Of a stretch of 6,354 bases of DNA, positions 5,846-6,354 are shown piece by piece. The stretch is from an uncultured Moheibacter sp. (lineage in GTDB: Bacteria > Bacteroidota > Bacteroidia > Flavobacteriales > Weeksellaceae). Position 1 is the first letter of the stretch. Each line of letters starts with the position of its first letter. Below the pieces are notes generated by a model that was not told where the DNA came from, searched no databases, and saw only the letters and a program-made list of their open reading frames with translations. The DNA lies in the NCBI GenBank assembly GCA_937875605.1, contig CALLXZ010000485.1, positions 1 to 6,354 on the forward strand, read 5' to 3'. Position numbers and translations under genes: made by a program.

Positions 5846-5870
5846 TAAAGATTTAATCCAATACTTTAAG

Positions 5871-6281
5871 ATGCTTTCGACAACAATTTCAATTCGTGTA
5901 AGATACGGAGAAACGGATCAAATGGGTGTAGTTTATCATGGAAATTATGCTACCTATTGTGAAGTGGCCCGTGTGGAGTTCTTTAGAGAAATGGGGCTGC
6001 CTTACAAAGAGTTAGAAGACAAAGGAATTATGCTTCCTGTAGTAGAATTAAATTTAAAATATGCAAAACCCGCCTATTATGACGAAGTTTTACATATTAA
6101 TATTCTTTTACCGGAGATCCCGAGAAGCGTACGTCTGTACTTTGAATATGAAATCCGAAATGATAAAGAGGAGTTATTAACAACTGCAAATTCCACATTA
6201 GCATTTGTAGACATGAAAACACGACGACCCGTACGCTGCCCAGAATATATGATCAAAAGATTGGAAGAATTGATCTTCTAA
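5871..6281 (+). CDS. YbgC/FadM-type acyl-CoA thioesterase (hotdog fold)
   Basis: A 136-residue single-domain 4-hydroxybenzoyl-CoA-thioesterase-like protein, predicted to hydrolyse acyl-CoA thioesters in the cytoplasm. The N-terminal signature RYGETDQMGVVYHGNY (11-26) contains the family's catalytic Asp16, followed by the long hotdog helix with Glu31 and EVARVEFFRE (31-40). The remaining strands include LNLKYAKPAYYDE (60-72) and TANSTLAFVDMKTRRP (105-120), which are typical of YbgC and FadM relatives. Length is normal (130-140). The precise acyl substrate cannot be read from sequence; E. coli YbgC prefers short chains and associates with Tol-Pal, but no tol genes are present here. The gene has its own well-matched promoter and is divergent from dnaA. 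The next 73 bases to the window end contain no gene. Confidence 0.9.
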   Translation: MLSTTISIRVRYGETDQMGVVYHGNYATYCEVARVEFFREMGLPYKELEDKGIMLPVVELNLKYAKPAYYDEVLHINILLPEIPRSVRLYFEYEIRNDKEELLTTANSTLAFVDMKTRRPVRCPEYMIKRLEELIF

Positions 6282-6311
6282 ACGAAGAACTGAAAACAAC
6301 AGAAAATCCAC

Positions 6312-6333
6312 ATTTTATGATTTATCATAAAAT
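6312..6333. repeat. Perfect inverted repeat after the thioesterase gene
   Basis: ATTTTATGA (6312-6320) and TCATAAAAT (6325-6333) form a perfect 9-bp inverted repeat with a four-base TTTA centre, 30 bases after the thioesterase stop. It could be a weak, AT-only terminator or an operator for a gene beyond the window. It is followed by an A run rather than a T run on the plus strand, so it is not a classical terminator in that direction. Confidence 0.5.
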
Positions 6334-6354
6334 AAAAAAATAAATGTTTACACT

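Overview
The window looks like a chromosomal segment from an AT-rich member of the Bacteroidota, most likely a flavobacterium. Four things point there. Start codons are preceded by A-rich DNA without Shine-Dalgarno sequences. Several promoters fit the group's TTG / TAnnTTTG pattern. The tRNA gene does not encode its CCA end. The protein families, especially the short RsmI-like methylase beside a small phosphatase and dnaA, are typical of this phylum. No species can be named from the sequence alone.

Layout, left to right. Positions 1-310 hold no intact gene. They contain the decayed 3' end of an IS3-family transposase on the minus strand and a candidate insertion-sequence terminus. Next come a tRNA-Ser(GGA) gene with its own promoter and a hairpin terminator, and ansA (type I asparaginase), all on the minus strand. 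A 195-bp divergent spacer with a pair of 10-bp direct repeats separates ansA from a plus-strand gene for a Kbp/YgaU-like BON-LysM protein, which ends at a strong terminator. A plus-strand OmpA-type lipoprotein gene follows. It converges, with one base between the stop codons, on a minus-strand operon: dnaA, a low-molecular-weight protein phosphatase, and an RsmI-like SAM methyltransferase (dnaA-to-phosphatase gap 9 bp; phosphatase and methylase overlap by 4 bp). Divergent from dnaA is a YbgC/FadM-type hotdog thioesterase gene. Convincing, oppositely oriented Bacteroidota-type promoters lie in the 172-bp spacer between them.

Most of this is core housekeeping content: replication initiation, translation, cell-envelope anchoring and amino-acid catabolism. 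I see no defence system, CRISPR array or cargo-bearing mobile element. The most interesting points are a terminator for the OmpA gene that is embedded in the coding end of the opposing methylase and appears tuned to fold on one strand only, the uncharacterised RsmI-like methylase coupled to a phosphatase behind dnaA, and the transposase relic next to the tRNA. There is no sign of a DnaA-box cluster, so the replication origin is probably not here.
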